A stretch of DNA of 64,000 nt from Mucilaginibacter corticis (GCF_007558865.1 NZ_VLPK01000001.1:2337485-2401484), one strand, 5' to 3'; numbered from the stretch's first letter, positions 23,783 to 33,546 are shown. Notes: generated by a model not told the origin, from the sequence alone. Program-made: numbers and translations.

Positions 23783-26700
23783 CTAATACTGCAGCGTCGC
23801 CCCAAAATCTTTAATGTACTTGTCAAGCGGGGCTTTCCATTTGTCGCTAAGGGTAGGGTTGTATATTTTGGTAAATACCACTATCTGGTTTAAAAGCGAC
23901 AGGTTAAACCTGATCTGGTTATGGTCAGCCGGTTTGCCATCGCTAAATAGTGTATGGTTGTAGGCAAGCGAGTTATTTATGTAGTCGGCTATTTTGTTAA
24001 CTTCTTTGTCGGCCAGCTTGGTTTCGCCTAATTGATAAGCAACTTTGGCCAGGTAAAACTGTCGCCAGGCAATTTCGGGCGCAGGGATATTATCGGGCGC
24101 AACCTCATAGTATTTTTGTAGTACATTTTTAGCCAGGTCGGCGTGTCCTTGTTTTTGTAAATTATCGGCCAGCGATAAGTACGAGCGGGTAACCATCGGG
24201 AACATCTGGGTTAATGATACATCATCAAGGTATTTAGCGGTTTTAAAATTGCCCCACTTAAACTTGTTCATGATGTTGTTATACATCACCATATCGTTTA
24301 TCTGTCCTGATTCTGAAGCCGCCGCCGCTGTATCCGGCTTTAGTGGCAACAGGCGGTAGGCAAAGCCTTCGTTATATAAATATTTATTCAGGCCCATAAA
24401 ATTGTCGGGCGGTACGCTTACCGCGAAATAAATAGGGCGTTTCCAGTTATTATGTACCAGTACATCCATCAGGGCCAGGTTATCCTTGGTAACATAAGCG
24501 CCCGGGTAAGTAAAGTTAATTACGGTATCTATCTGCGCTTTTTTATCAGCAGCTAAGGTGCCGGTGCTTACAACCTGGTCGGGATTAACCGTTAGCCTGA
24601 AATTTTTTGTAGGCAGGTAGTTCACATCTTCGCCGCTTTGCAGCTGTGCCATTGCCTGTTTATTGTCAGATGTGATAAACTCAAATACATCTTTTAACTC
24701 TAATGATCCGGGTATTTTGGCATCATTGTAAAAAATAACATCGCGTACGCCGGCTTTATATTTATTATCGTCCATGCTTATGGGCAGCGGGGCAGATTCG
24801 TTCATTTTGGTTTTCATCTGCTGGATATACCAGGCAGTGCCCAACAGGCTCAGGTTTACTATGCGCACATCAGGGCGTACATTTTCTACCTCCTGCAAAT
24901 ACCAAACGGGGTAGGTATCATTATCGCCATAAGTAAATAAAATGGCATTTGGCGCGCACGAATTAAGGTAGTTATAAGCCATATCATGCGGCGTAAGCTT
25001 GGTTGAGCGGTCGTGATCGTCCCACTCCTGGTTGGCCATTAAAATGGGCCCCACGCTTAAACAAACTACAGTAGACAAAATGGCCGCGTTTTTAGCTTTT
25101 TCTTTTTTACTTAACAGATCGGCAATACATAAAACTGCCAAACCTATCCAGATAGCAAAGGCGTAGAACGAGCCAGCGTAAGCATAATCACGTTCGCGTG
25201 GCTGCAGCGGATCTTGGTTAAGGTACAGCAATATGGCTATGCCGGTAAAGAAAAACAATACCGCTACCACGCCTGCGTCTTTTTGGTTGCGTTTAAAGTG
25301 GAAGTATATCCCCAATAAACCCAATATCAAGGGTAAAAAGAATAAACGGTTATAGCTTTTGCTTTGCGTTACCGAGTAGGGTAAGGGCTTATTAAAGTTC
25401 CAGCCGCTTATCCAGTCGCCGTCAATGCCTTTTTCCTGTCCGTCGCGGTCGTTTGCGCGGCCCACAAAATTCCAAAGGAAATAGCGGGTGTACATTTGGT
25501 TAACCTGCCAGTTAAAAAAGAACGAAAGGTTATCCCCAAATGAGGGGCTTTGTCCTTCGCTTAAACCTGTCCACTCGCGGTAAAAGTCGGCATGGCCGGG
25601 CTTTTGGCTAAACATGCGCGGGAAAATGGTATTCCTGTCGTAAACCGAATTTATTTTTTTACTTGCTACTTCATATTTCTTTTCGCCGCGGCGGTAAATG
25701 TTAGCGCCGTCATTCTGCTCGGTAACTTTCGAATCAAAATACTGTCCGTATAGCAGAGGTGTGTCGCCATACTGGTCGCGGTTAAGGTAGCTGTTTAGCG
25801 CAAAGGCATCCTGCGGGTTACTGTTGTTAAGGTTAGTGCCGGCCTTGGCACGGATCACGATCATTACAAAAGAGCTGTAACCGAAAAGTATAAAAGCGGT
25901 GCAAACTAAAAAGCTGTTTAAGGCAAAGCGCTTGGTGCGGATCTTGATGCCGTACTCTAACAGGGCGGCAATAATTATCGCCATAACAAAACCTGTAACA
26001 CCCGCGGCAATGGTCAATGTTAAAATAAAACATACAGCCGAGACTATGATGATATTGTTAGACGGTTTGATAGTGTAGGCTATACCTGTAATGATAGTAG
26101 CAAACAACAGCAGGAAAAACGTGATAGCCCCTGTGCCGAAGCCCAGGCCAAGTGTATTTACAAAGAACAGGTCGGAAAAAGCGGCGCCTTTTACCGTGTA
26201 TTGTATAATACCCCACAGCACTGCTGCCACTACAGCCACACCCAGTAAAAATGCCTTAATGGTACCCCAGGTGCCGGCAGTTTTTGATTTGCGGAAATAA
26301 ATGACCAGCGCTATGGCGGGTATGGCCAATAAGTTTAACAGGTGGATGCCGATAGACAGGCCCATTACATAGGCGATAAAAACTATCCAGCGGTCGGCAT
26401 TAGGTTCGTCGGCGTGGGCATCCCATTTTAGTATCGCCCAAAATACAATGGCGGTACAAAGGGACGACTGTGCGTAAACTTCCGACTCGACAGCAGAGAA
26501 CCAAAATGTATCAGAATAAGTATAAGCAAGCGCGCCAACCAAACCGGCACCCATGATCAGGATGATATTGGTAAGATGTAGGTCCTCGGCTTTTTTAACC
26601 AGGATCTTTTTAGCCAGCGCGGTAATGGTCCAGAATAAAAATAAGATGGTAGCGCCGCTGGCCAGTGCCGATGCCACGTTGGTCCAGTATGCTACCCGGG

Positions 26701-26914
26701 TAACATCGCCCATGGATAATAATGAGAAAACCTTACCTATCATGGTAAACAGTGGCGCGCCGGGCTGGTGCGCTACCTGCAGGCGATAGATACAGGCAAT
26801 GAACTCGCCGCAATCCCAAAAGCTGGCCGATGGCTCTAACGTTAAAATATAGGTTAGCGATGCGATAACAAAAGCTATCCAGCCAAAAAGATTATTGATC
26901 TTATTATAATTCAT
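23783..26914 (-). CDS. DUF2723 membrane glycosyltransferase (GT117-like)
   Basis: 1043 aa. The N-terminal half is a polytopic GT-C type membrane domain of about a dozen helices, with the family signature TLEPSASFWDCGEFIACIYR near residue 24 and HQPGAPLFTMIGKVFSL near 48. Asp/Glu in the first luminal loop are the expected catalytic residues. A second conserved block is QPRERDYAYAGSFYAFAIW near 570. The C-terminal half is soluble, with TPHDMAYNYLNSCAPNAILF, TYGDNDTYPVWYLQEVENVR and TPR-like helices near the end. It is homologous to protein O-mannosyltransferase-like TMEM260. It probably glycosylates exported Ser/Thr proteins; inference from family. Confidence 0.9.
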   Translation of the reverse strand: MNYNKINNLFGWIAFVIASLTYILTLEPSASFWDCGEFIACIYRLQVAHQPGAPLFTMIGKVFSLLSMGDVTRVAYWTNVASALASGATILFLFWTITALAKKILVKKAEDLHLTNIILIMGAGLVGALAYTYSDTFWFSAVESEVYAQSSLCTAIVFWAILKWDAHADEPNADRWIVFIAYVMGLSIGIHLLNLLAIPAIALVIYFRKSKTAGTWGTIKAFLLGVAVVAAVLWGIIQYTVKGAAFSDLFFVNTLGLGFGTGAITFFLLLFATIITGIAYTIKPSNNIIIVSAVCFILTLTIAAGVTGFVMAIIIAALLEYGIKIRTKRFALNSFLVCTAFILFGYSSFVMIVIRAKAGTNLNNSNPQDAFALNSYLNRDQYGDTPLLYGQYFDSKVTEQNDGANIYRRGEKKYEVASKKINSVYDRNTIFPRMFSQKPGHADFYREWTGLSEGQSPSFGDNLSFFFNWQVNQMYTRYFLWNFVGRANDRDGQEKGIDGDWISGWNFNKPLPYSVTQSKSYNRLFFLPLILGLLGIYFHFKRNQKDAGVVAVLFFFTGIAILLYLNQDPLQPRERDYAYAGSFYAFAIWIGLAVLCIADLLSKKEKAKNAAILSTVVCLSVGPILMANQEWDDHDRSTKLTPHDMAYNYLNSCAPNAILFTYGDNDTYPVWYLQEVENVRPDVRIVNLSLLGTAWYIQQMKTKMNESAPLPISMDDNKYKAGVRDVIFYNDAKIPGSLELKDVFEFITSDNKQAMAQLQSGEDVNYLPTKNFRLTVNPDQVVSTGTLAADKKAQIDTVINFTYPGAYVTKDNLALMDVLVHNNWKRPIYFAVSVPPDNFMGLNKYLYNEGFAYRLLPLKPDTAAAASESGQINDMVMYNNIMNKFKWGNFKTAKYLDDVSLTQMFPMVTRSYLSLADNLQKQGHADLAKNVLQKYYEVAPDNIPAPEIAWRQFYLAKVAYQLGETKLADKEVNKIADYINNSLAYNHTLFSDGKPADHNQIRFNLSLLNQIVVFTKIYNPTLSDKWKAPLDKYIKDFGATLQY

Positions 26915-27030
26915 CTCGAAATTACTACGGTTGATGGTTATGGTGCCGAAAATAGCAAAACTAAGCAGATGTTGGCGTTGGGTAGGAGGGATTTTGTGTA
27001 TTTTAACAAATGGGCAATGGAAAAAGAATT

Positions 27031-27167
27031 GTCATTTCGATACGAGCCGGTTTGCCGGTGCGCGGAGAGCGAGTGAGAAATCTTAGTCAACTGCCCCGTT
27101 ACCAATATGATGTATAAGATTTCTCTTTCGCCCCGCCCTGCATCCCTTACAGCTCTATCGAAATGAC
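27031..27167. repeat. REP-like element, GTCATTTCGA family, copy 1
   Basis: Ends GTCATTTCGATACGAG (27031) and CTCTATCGAAATGAC (27167) are inverted. The interior carries GTGAGAAATCTTAG and ATAAGATTTCTC, also inverted. It is located between the DUF2723 gene and the tRNA-Gln promoter. Related copies are at 33432-33546 and 34848-34936, and a half copy is at about 29890. Confidence 0.8.
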
Positions 27168-27202
27168 ATTTTTTTAACTTAGCTTTTTTTTCAATTTACA
27201 TT

Positions 27203-27231
27203 TTGAAGTTGAAAATTTCGTCTTATATTTG
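27203..27231 (+). promoter_or_regulatory. Promoter of tRNA-Gln
   Basis: TTG (27203-27205), 18 nt, TATATTTGC (27224-27232). This is a textbook Bacteroidota TTG-N18/19-TAnnTTTG promoter, 36 nt upstream of the tRNA. Confidence 0.75.
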
Positions 27232-27267
27232 CATTCCTTTTCGGGACGTATGTTTCGAAGGTGGAGA

Positions 27268-27340
27268 TTGCCTGATAGTATAATGGTAGTACGACGGTTT
27301 TTGGTACCGTTTGTCTAGGTTCGAATCCTGGTCGGGCAAC
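27268..27340 (+). tRNA. tRNA-Gln (anticodon UUG)
   Basis: Acceptor stem TTGCCTG (27268-27274) pairs with CGGGCAA (27333-27339). The anticodon stem ACGGT/ACCGT (27294-27298, 27306-27310) encloses a loop with TTG at 27301-27303. The T-arm has GGTTCGAATCC. U1-A72 is a hallmark of tRNA-Gln. CCA is not encoded. Confidence 0.95.
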
Positions 27341-27463
27341 AATTCAAATTTCGGATTTCGGATTTTCGATGTCGGATTTATTCCGGGAAGATTCAAATCC
27401 GAAATTGTTTTTTATAGCTATTAACAAAACCGAAGTCGAACATTCGACATCCGACATCAAGAA
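27341..27463. repeat. Word-repeat hairpin (TTCGGAT family), copy 1
   Basis: The gap between tRNA-Gln and prs contains TTTCGGATTTCGGATTTTCG, ATGTCGGATT and complementary AAATCCGAAATT and GACATCCGACATC. It is the same word type as 62210-62300, next to adk and obgE. Confidence 0.7.
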
Positions 27464-28408
27464 ATGCCATTACAGTTTAACACGGTTAAATTATTTACGG
27501 GGTCCGGTTCTACAGAACTGGCTCAAAAAATTGCCGGTGCTTATGGCCAGCCGCTTGGCGACTCTGGTTTATCAAGCTTTAGCGATGGCGAGTTTCAGCC
27601 GCATTTTAATGAATCTGTACGTGGTTGCGATGTTTTCCTGATCCAGTCAACCCATCAGCCAACTGATAATTTAATGGAGTTACTGATGCTGATCGATGCC
27701 GCCCGTCGTGCATCGGCCCATCACGTAAATGCTGTTATCCCTTATTTTGGTTTGGCCAGGCAAGACCGTAAAGACAGGCCCCGCGTTGCTATCGGCGCTA
27801 AGCTGGTTGCCAACTTATTGGTAGCAGCGGGTATTGACCGTATCATGACCATGGACCTGCACGCAGCGCAGATCCAGGGATTTTTTGATATCCCGGTTGA
27901 CCACCTGGATGGCTCAATAATTTTTGTGCCTTATATTAAAAGCCTGGGCTTAAAAAGCCTGACCATTGCGTCGCCTGATATGGGCGGATCATACAGGGCC
28001 CGTGGTTTTGCAAAGTTCTTTAACGCCGAGGTGGTAATTTGCGATAAAACGCGTAAACGTGCCAATGAAATTGAATCAATGACGCTGATAGGTGATGTTA
28101 CCGACCAGGACATTGTTTTGATAGACGATATTTGCGATACGGCACGTACACTGGCCAAAGCGGCGCAACTGATCATGGACCGTGGTGCACGCAGCGTACG
28201 CGCGGTTTGTACGCACCCTGTATTATCAGGCAACGCTTACGAAACCATTGAAAATTCGGCATTGACAGAACTGATAGTTACCGACACCATACCGCTTAAA
28301 CAGCAAAGCCCAAAGATAACCGTGTTATCAACCGCCGAACTGTTTGCCAAAGCGATAGTGAATGTAAATGAACACGGCTCTATCAGCCAGTTGTTTAAGG
28401 TGCAGTAA
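27464..28408 (+). CDS. prs: Ribose-phosphate pyrophosphokinase
   Basis: 314 aa. Makes PRPP from ribose-5-phosphate and ATP for purine, pyrimidine, His, Trp and NAD synthesis; cytosolic. Visible: VKLFTGSGSTELAQKIAGAY, SDGEFQPHFNESVRGCDVFL, ARRASAHHVNAVIPYFGLAR, QDRK, MDLHAAQIQGFFDIPVDHL, and the PRPP loop VLIDDICDTARTLAKAA. The loop reads DICDTARTL rather than the common DMIDTAGTI form, which is normal variation in Bacteroidota. It begins 123 nt after tRNA-Gln; the gap is filled by TTCGGAT word repeats. Confidence 0.96.
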   Translation: MPLQFNTVKLFTGSGSTELAQKIAGAYGQPLGDSGLSSFSDGEFQPHFNESVRGCDVFLIQSTHQPTDNLMELLMLIDAARRASAHHVNAVIPYFGLARQDRKDRPRVAIGAKLVANLLVAAGIDRIMTMDLHAAQIQGFFDIPVDHLDGSIIFVPYIKSLGLKSLTIASPDMGGSYRARGFAKFFNAEVVICDKTRKRANEIESMTLIGDVTDQDIVLIDDICDTARTLAKAAQLIMDRGARSVRAVCTHPVLSGNAYETIENSALTELIVTDTIPLKQQSPKITVLSTAELFAKAIVNVNEHGSISQLFKVQ

Positions 28409-28506
28409 CCTCACCTAAATCCTCTCCAAAGTAGAGGACTTGATAATGAATAAAAATATCCCTGCGCGATGTAGGGCTTTAAATAAAAACAAATAAATAA
28501 TTAAAA

Positions 28507-29091
28507 ATGAAATCAATTGCTATTAGCGGTTCTCTAAGAGAGAACGTAGGGAAAAGAGACGCGAAAGAGCTGCGTTACCAGGCTTTGGTACCGGCAGTGC
28601 TTTACGGTGGTGCTACACAAACCCACTTTTCAGTGTCCGCAGCTGATTTGAAACCCGTAGTTTATACTCCGGTTGTTCATTTCATCGACCTTGACATTGC
28701 CGGCGTTAAATCACAGGCTATTATTAAAGATCTTCAGTTCCACCCATTAACTGAGCAGATCATACACGTAGACTTTTTATTGTTAGATCAGGCTAAGCCT
28801 ATCGCTATCGACATCCCTGTACGTTTAACCGGTACTTCTCCGGGTGTTAAAGTGGGTGGTAAACTGGTACAAAAGTTACGTAAGTTAAAGATCAAAGCGC
28901 TTCCTAAAGATCATTTAGACTTTATTGAAGTTAGCATTGCCGCTTTAGAGGTAGGTAAATCAGTTAAAGTTGGCGAGATCAGCTTCCCTAACCTGACTAT
29001 CCTTAACACTAAAGAAGATACCATAGTATCTGTAACTACTTCACGTGCGTTACGTCAGGCTGAGCAAGAAGCAGCGTCTGGTAAAAAATAA
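28507..29091 (+). CDS. rplY: 50S ribosomal protein L25 / general stress protein Ctc
   Basis: 194 aa. Two-domain CTC form: the L25 domain (MKSIAISGSLRENVGKRDAK, ELRYQALVPAVLYGG) binds 5S rRNA, and the C-terminal TL5-type domain covers about 95-180 (DIPVRLTGTSPGVKVGGKLV, KLRKLKIKALPKDHLDFIEV). The tail EQEAASGKK is charged. The order prs, rplY, pth is common in bacteria and is preserved here. A TA-rich leader of about 95 nt separates it from prs; it has its own terminator. Confidence 0.96.
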   Translation: MKSIAISGSLRENVGKRDAKELRYQALVPAVLYGGATQTHFSVSAADLKPVVYTPVVHFIDLDIAGVKSQAIIKDLQFHPLTEQIIHVDFLLLDQAKPIAIDIPVRLTGTSPGVKVGGKLVQKLRKLKIKALPKDHLDFIEVSIAALEVGKSVKVGEISFPNLTILNTKEDTIVSVTTSRALRQAEQEAASGKK

Positions 29092-29133
29092 TTGAGGGAT
29101 TTCACTGATTGAGTGAATGATTCCACAGATTTT

Positions 29134-29164
29134 AAAAGCGACAAGTTTAATACTTGTCGCTTTT
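29134..29164 (+). terminator. Rho-independent terminator after rplY
   Basis: A 13-bp stem AAAAGCGACAAGT / ACTTGTCGCTTTT with a 5-nt loop, followed by GTTTTTTAG. Confidence 0.85.
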
Positions 29165-29317
29165 GTTTTTTAGGATTGATATATTCGCAAAAAGGATTTA
29201 TATCGGTGGAATCATCCGATAATCGGTGTAATCATAGAAGTTGTGTTCAAACCATATTTTAGCAAATTTTTAAAAAAGCCAAAGCCGGCGCCCAGGCCGG
29301 CACCGGTTAACAGTAGT

Positions 29318-29878
29318 ATGAAATATCTGATAGTAGGTTTAGGTAATATTGGCCCCGAGTATGCCGATACAAGGCATAACATTGGTTTTATGATATTGGA
29401 TGAGCTGGCTAAGCAGGAGGGGGCAAAGTTTCATAACATGCGCCTGGCTTATTATACCGAAGTAACTTATAAAAGCCGTACCCTGCATCTTATCAAACCC
29501 ACAACCTATATGAATTTAAGCGGCAAGGCGCTTAATCACTGGATGAAAGAACTGAAGATACCGGTACAGAATGTACTGGTATTGGTTGACGATATAGCCC
29601 TTCCTTTAGGCACACTGCGCCTTAAACCAAAAGGCAGCGCCGCCGGCCATAACGGACTTAAACATATTGAAGCTACCTTAGGTAATAACGAATATGCCCG
29701 CCTGCGTTTTGGCGTTGGCAACAATTATCCAAAAGGCCGCCAGGTTGACTATGTGCTAAGCGGCTTTGACGACGACGAACAACCCGAACTGCCGGCATTG
29801 ATAGATAGATCAATAGAAATGATAAAAAGCTTTGCTACCATAGGTACAGAGTTAACGATGACGAAGTTTAATAAGTAA
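29318..29878 (+). CDS. pth: Peptidyl-tRNA hydrolase
   Basis: 186 aa from ATG 29318 (MKYLIVGLGNIGPEYADTRH). It recycles tRNA from peptidyl-tRNA released by stalled ribosomes. Catalytic and binding marks: Asn in GLGN, His20 in DTRHNIGFM, TYMNLSGKAL, LVDDIALPLGTLRLKPKGSA, AGHNGLKHIEATLG and NEYARLRFGVGN. A GTG 75 nt upstream is in frame and would add a Lys/Pro-rich 25-residue extension (MFKPYFSKFLKKPKPAPRPA). It could be real, but bacterial Pth normally starts at MKYLIVGLGN, so the ATG is preferred. Confidence 0.93.
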   Translation: MKYLIVGLGNIGPEYADTRHNIGFMILDELAKQEGAKFHNMRLAYYTEVTYKSRTLHLIKPTTYMNLSGKALNHWMKELKIPVQNVLVLVDDIALPLGTLRLKPKGSAAGHNGLKHIEATLGNNEYARLRFGVGNNYPKGRQVDYVLSGFDDDEQPELPALIDRSIEMIKSFATIGTELTMTKFNK

Positions 29879-29983
29879 TTTAAAAACATATGTCATTTCG
29901 ACCCCGCTGTCCGAAGTCTCCTGACTTCGGACGATTATGTTTGTAGTTTGCAACTACACAACTTTAAATCTTAAATTTACCCC

Positions 29984-30331
29984 ATGAAAGTTTACGGCAT
30001 CACCAATTGCAATACGGTTAAAAAAGCGCTCGACTGGTTCAAGAATAACCAGGTAGTTTATGAATTTCACGATTTTAAGAAGCTGGGCGTATCGCCGGAG
30101 AAACTGCAGGAATGGGACACCAAAGCCGGCTACGAAAAATTCATGAATAAACAGGGCCTAACCTGGAAACAGCTTGACCAGGAAACAAAGGACTGCATCA
30201 AAACCAAGGAAGATGCCTTGCAATTGCTGCAACATAAAACCAGTATGATAAAAAGGCCCGTTATTGAAGATGGCGGCTTTCTGTACTTCGGTTTTGATGA
30301 AGCCGCGTATAAACAGCATTTCAATAAATAA
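29984..30331 (+). CDS. ArsC/Spx-family (YffB-like) thioredoxin-fold protein
   Basis: 115 aa. MKVYGITNCNTVKKALDWFK at the N-terminus has a single Cys (CNTVKKA) like YffB and arsenate-reductase-like proteins, not the CxxC of redox Spx. Further marks: YEFHDFKKLGV, KFMNKQGLTWKQLDQETKD and the ArsC-type MIKRPVIEDGG. Function in vivo is uncertain: glutathione- or thiol-dependent reductase, or an adaptor. A TAAATTTA -7-like box ends 4 nt before the ATG, so this is another possibly near-leaderless mRNA. Confidence 0.88.
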   Translation: MKVYGITNCNTVKKALDWFKNNQVVYEFHDFKKLGVSPEKLQEWDTKAGYEKFMNKQGLTWKQLDQETKDCIKTKEDALQLLQHKTSMIKRPVIEDGGFLYFGFDEAAYKQHFNK

Positions 30332-30340
30332 CAACGCCGT

Positions 30341-30442
30341 AGAGGCACAATACTTTGTGCCTCTGTCCTGAATAATTGTTGTGAGACGCAAAGCATTGCG
30401 TCTCTACGGATATGTTTCCGGAGACACAAGGTATTGTGTCTC
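30341..30442. repeat. Three tandem REP hairpins (GAGACRCAA...TTGYGTCTC family)
   Basis: Hairpins AGAGGCACAA/TTGTGCCTCT (30341-30364), GAGACGCAA/TTGCGTCTC (30383-30404) and GAGACACAA/TTGTGTCTC (30421-30442), separated by about 17-19 nt. The last two are each followed by TACGGATG- or TACGGATA-like sequence. A degenerate relative is at about 9262-9285. Non-coding. Confidence 0.85.
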
Positions 30443-30527
30443 TACGGATGCTTTCGTAATAATTTGCTTACGTGTTTATCTAATCGCTAATTTTTTTATT
30501 TTTACACTTCAAACTAAAAATTAGCTG

Positions 30528-32609
30528 ATGAAATTGAACATTACTGCCGGTTTAACGCTGGCTTTTTTTGCTGGTATGGCCACCGCTAAGGCTCAAACTA
30601 CGCCGGCACCTGCTACCCAACAACTTCATACCGGCCGTGCCGTTGAAGTTGCGGATCCCGGTGCTCCCGAAACAAAATACGATTACCACGAAACCTTCAA
30701 GCCGTTTTTTTATACTAAAAATGGTAATGATTTACGTGCAGCCGATGGGCAACCCGGCCCTAAATACTGGCAAAATCGTGCCGACTACCAGTTAAATGCT
30801 ACCCTGCACGAGGATAATAATGAAATTGTAGGTACAGAAATTTTAACTTATACCAATAACAGTCCGCAAAAACTGGGCTTTATATGGATGCAGTTAGACC
30901 AGAATTTGTTCAAACTGGATTCGAGGGGTAACAAACAGGTTCCCTTAGATGCAACCGGTACGCTAAGAAGCCGTAACTGGGGCCAGGGCCAGGTGTTTGA
31001 TGCCGGCTATAAGATCAAATCGGTAAAAATACTGAGCGAGGTTAAAGGCAGCAAAAATGTTACCGAGGCCGACGCTAAATTCATGATCAATGATACCCGC
31101 ATGCAGGTGTTTTTGCCAACGCAAATTGCTGCAGGTGGCGGACAGCTGAAATTAAAGATAGAATACTCTTTTGTATCGCCTATTTACGGGTCTGACCGTA
31201 TGGGGATAATTTTGCAGGGCACAAACAAAGGTGAGTCTAAAAACGGAAAGATCTTCCAGGTGGCGCAATGGTATCCGCGCATGTGCGTATATGACGACTT
31301 GCAGGGCTGGAACACCTTGCCTTACACGGGCGAAAGCGAGTTTTATTTAGAGTACGGCGATTTTGATATCAATATCACCGCGCCTGCCAAAGATATTGTA
31401 GTATGCTCCGGCGAGTTGCTGAACGCCAAAGACGTTTATACCCCCGAGCAGCAAAAAAGATGGGCAGCGGCAGCTGCCAGTGATAAAACAGTGATGATCC
31501 GCACAGCGGACGAGGTTACCAACCCGGCTTCACGTCCGGCAGGAAAATCTGAACTTACCTGGCACTTCAAGATCAGCAACGCGCGCGACGCATCATGGGG
31601 GGCTTCATCATCATTTATTGTGGATGCCGCCAGGATCAACCTGCCAAGCGGAAAAAAATCGTTAGCCATATCTGCCTACCCAATTGAAAGTGCACAAGGC
31701 ACAGCACAATGGTGCCGCGGTACCGAGTATATCAAAGCATCGATAGAATATAATTCAAAAAAATGGTTTGAGTTCCCTTACCCTAATGCTACTGGCGTTG
31801 CCGGTAAAGCAGGCGGTATGGAATACCCGGGCCTGGTATTTTGCAGCTTAGAAGGCGGCTGGGGCGTAACTGACCACGAGTTTGGACATACCTGGTTCCC
31901 GATGATCGTAGGGTCTAACGAGCGTTTATACGGCTGGATGGACGAAGGTTTTAACACTTTCATCAATACCTTATCTACCAAAAACTCATTAAACGGCGAG
32001 TTTTACAAACAGCCTAATCCTGTGGTTTTGCAAGCTATGTGGAAAGCCTTTACCAGGCCTGGGTTAGAACCTATCTTAAGCAATCCGGATAACCTTAAAG
32101 AACCTAATACGGGTACACTGCTGTATAGTAAACCAAGCGCAGGCCTTGTCATGTTGCGCGAGCAGATTTTAGGCCCTGAGCGTTTTGATTTCGCGTTTAA
32201 AACTTACATTAACCGCTGGGCATTTAAACACCCTGCGCCTGATGACTTTTTCCGCACGATAGAAAACGCCGCCGGCGAGAGCCTGCAATGGTTTTGGCGT
32301 GGCTGGTTTGAAAACAACTGGCGCCTGGATGTTGCCGTGCGTGGTGTTAAATATATTGATAACGACCCTGCAAAAGGCGCTATCATTACTATTGATAACC
32401 TGGAGAAAATGGCTATGCCTGTGGTACTTGAGATCAAAACCGTTAGCGGTAAAACAGAACGTGTAAACTTTGCCGGCGAGATCTGGGAGCGCAACACAAG
32501 CTGGTCTTTCAGGTACCCGTCTACCGAAGAAATTCAGTCGGTTACTTACAACCCCGACTCGACGTTGCCTGATTATAACCTATCAAATAACGTTTGGACA
32601 AAACAATAA
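30528..32609 (+). CDS. M1-family metallopeptidase, secreted
   Basis: 693 aa with a signal peptide ([17 protein letters not shown]). The zinc site is complete: HEFGH at residues 450-454 and Glu473 in WMDEGFNTF (HExxH-x18-E), the gluzincin pattern. The exopeptidase GxMEN-type motif is seen as [13 protein letters not shown] upstream. N-terminal beta-sandwich ([20 protein letters not shown]) and C-terminal helical region fit M1 aminopeptidases. Periplasmic peptide degradation is likely; the exact cleavage preference is not readable. It is monocistronic with its own terminator. Confidence 0.92.
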   Translation: MKLNITAGLTLAFFAGMATAKAQTTPAPATQQLHTGRAVEVADPGAPETKYDYHETFKPFFYTKNGNDLRAADGQPGPKYWQNRADYQLNATLHEDNNEIVGTEILTYTNNSPQKLGFIWMQLDQNLFKLDSRGNKQVPLDATGTLRSRNWGQGQVFDAGYKIKSVKILSEVKGSKNVTEADAKFMINDTRMQVFLPTQIAAGGGQLKLKIEYSFVSPIYGSDRMGIILQGTNKGESKNGKIFQVAQWYPRMCVYDDLQGWNTLPYTGESEFYLEYGDFDINITAPAKDIVVCSGELLNAKDVYTPEQQKRWAAAAASDKTVMIRTADEVTNPASRPAGKSELTWHFKISNARDASWGASSSFIVDAARINLPSGKKSLAISAYPIESAQGTAQWCRGTEYIKASIEYNSKKWFEFPYPNATGVAGKAGGMEYPGLVFCSLEGGWGVTDHEFGHTWFPMIVGSNERLYGWMDEGFNTFINTLSTKNSLNGEFYKQPNPVVLQAMWKAFTRPGLEPILSNPDNLKEPNTGTLLYSKPSAGLVMLREQILGPERFDFAFKTYINRWAFKHPAPDDFFRTIENAAGESLQWFWRGWFENNWRLDVAVRGVKYIDNDPAKGAIITIDNLEKMAMPVVLEIKTVSGKTERVNFAGEIWERNTSWSFRYPSTEEIQSVTYNPDSTLPDYNLSNNVWTKQ

Positions 32610-32615
32610 CAAATC

Positions 32616-32637
32616 AACCCGGCTTTTAAGCCGGGTT
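32616..32637 (+). terminator. Rho-independent terminator after the M1 peptidase gene
   Basis: AACCCGGCTT / AAGCCGGGTT with a minimal loop and TTTTTTG tail, starting 6 nt after the stop codon. Confidence 0.88.
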
Positions 32638-32667
32638 TTTTGTTTGTAATGTATTTGTTAAATAAAG

Positions 32668-32696
32668 TTGAATTATTACTATTGGTACTATAATTG
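32668..32696 (+). promoter_or_regulatory. Candidate promoter of the CarboxypepD_reg-like gene
   Basis: TTG (32668-32670), 18 nt, TATAATTG (32689-32696; one mismatch to TAnnTTTG). The ATG follows 30 nt later. Confidence 0.4.
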
Positions 32697-32726
32697 ACTT
32701 AACTTAACACAATAATCTATAAACCT

Positions 32727-33416
32727 ATGAAACGCTATTTAATCTTCCTCGCAACTCTGTTTATTACCTATACTGCCAACGCGCAGGATGCATTAAAAGG
32801 CACTGTAGTTGAGTTGGGAAGCAACTCAAAAATAAGCACTGTTTTTATACATGATATCAACAGTAAAAAAGTAAGCCTGGCAGATGAAAAAGGCAGGTTT
32901 GAAATTAATACGGCAACGGGACATACGATAGTTTTTGATTCGCCGGGTTATGTGTCTGATACTTTGTTTGTGGCCGACATGAGGCCTGTAAAGGTCGAGC
33001 TTAAACCTATGGGTACAGTATTGAACGAGGTAAATATTACCTCAACAAGGGTAGCCACATTTGATCCGCGTGCCGAGTACCCAGAGGTGTATGAGAAAAG
33101 TAAGGTTTACGTATTTTCACCAAGCACCTGGTTCTCGGGCGAAGCCAAAAGGGCAAGGCGCTTAAAGAAATATTTTGACAGTGAAGAGCGCGAGCGTTAT
33201 GTAGATAAATATTATACAGCAACCTATGTAGGTTCGCTGGTGCCGCTAAAAGGAGAAGAATTGAGAACATTTATGGCGATGTACCGCCCAAGCTATGCCT
33301 ACGTAAAAAGCAATACAGGCCCATCGCTTGCGGTTTATGTTAACGACTCTTACAAGAAATACAAAGCATTACCGGCAGACAAAAGAGTATTGCCGACGTT
33401 GAATAATGGGCAATAA
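32727..33416 (+). CDS. Secreted carboxypeptidase-regulatory-like domain protein
   Basis: 229 aa with a signal peptide (KRYLIFLATLFITYTANA). Residues 22-105 form a CarboxypepD_reg-like beta-sandwich (LKGTVVELGSNSKISTVFIH, SLADEKGRFEINTATGHTIV, FDSPGYVSDTLFVADMRPVK), as found at the N-terminus of TonB-dependent receptors, but no plug or barrel follows. The C-terminal 110 residues are basic and helical (KRARRLKKYFDSEERERYVD). This stand-alone type is common in Bacteroidota with unknown function, probably in the periplasm or at the outer membrane. Confidence 0.8.
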   Translation: MKRYLIFLATLFITYTANAQDALKGTVVELGSNSKISTVFIHDINSKKVSLADEKGRFEINTATGHTIVFDSPGYVSDTLFVADMRPVKVELKPMGTVLNEVNITSTRVATFDPRAEYPEVYEKSKVYVFSPSTWFSGEAKRARRLKKYFDSEERERYVDKYYTATYVGSLVPLKGEELRTFMAMYRPSYAYVKSNTGPSLAVYVNDSYKKYKALPADKRVLPTLNNGQ

Positions 33417-33431
33417 CGCCAACACAAAGTT

Positions 33432-33546
33432 GTCATTTCGAAACGAAGTGAGGACTATTCTCTTGAGCGATAGCGAAAAAATCTTAAACACCATGCTACT
33501 GATCGCATGTATAAGATTTCTCACTCGTTCCTCGTATCGAAATGAC
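33432..33546. repeat. REP-like element, GTCATTTCGA family, copy 2
   Basis: GTCATTTCGAAACGAAGTGAGG on one end and CTCGTATCGAAATGAC on the other are inverted. The interior has AAATCTTAAACACC and ATAAGATTTCTCACTCG. It fills the gap between two convergent genes and may act in termination. Confidence 0.8.

Noticed and set aside
29243..29317. GTG start giving Pth a Lys/Pro-rich extension
   Set aside because: Not excluded, but Pth conserved residues begin at MKYLIVGLGN and ATG is preferred; noted in the pth entry.
30341..30442. CRISPR-like array of regularly spaced repeats
   Set aside because: Only three units, each an independent palindrome with short spacers of about 17-19 nt, and no cas gene in the window.
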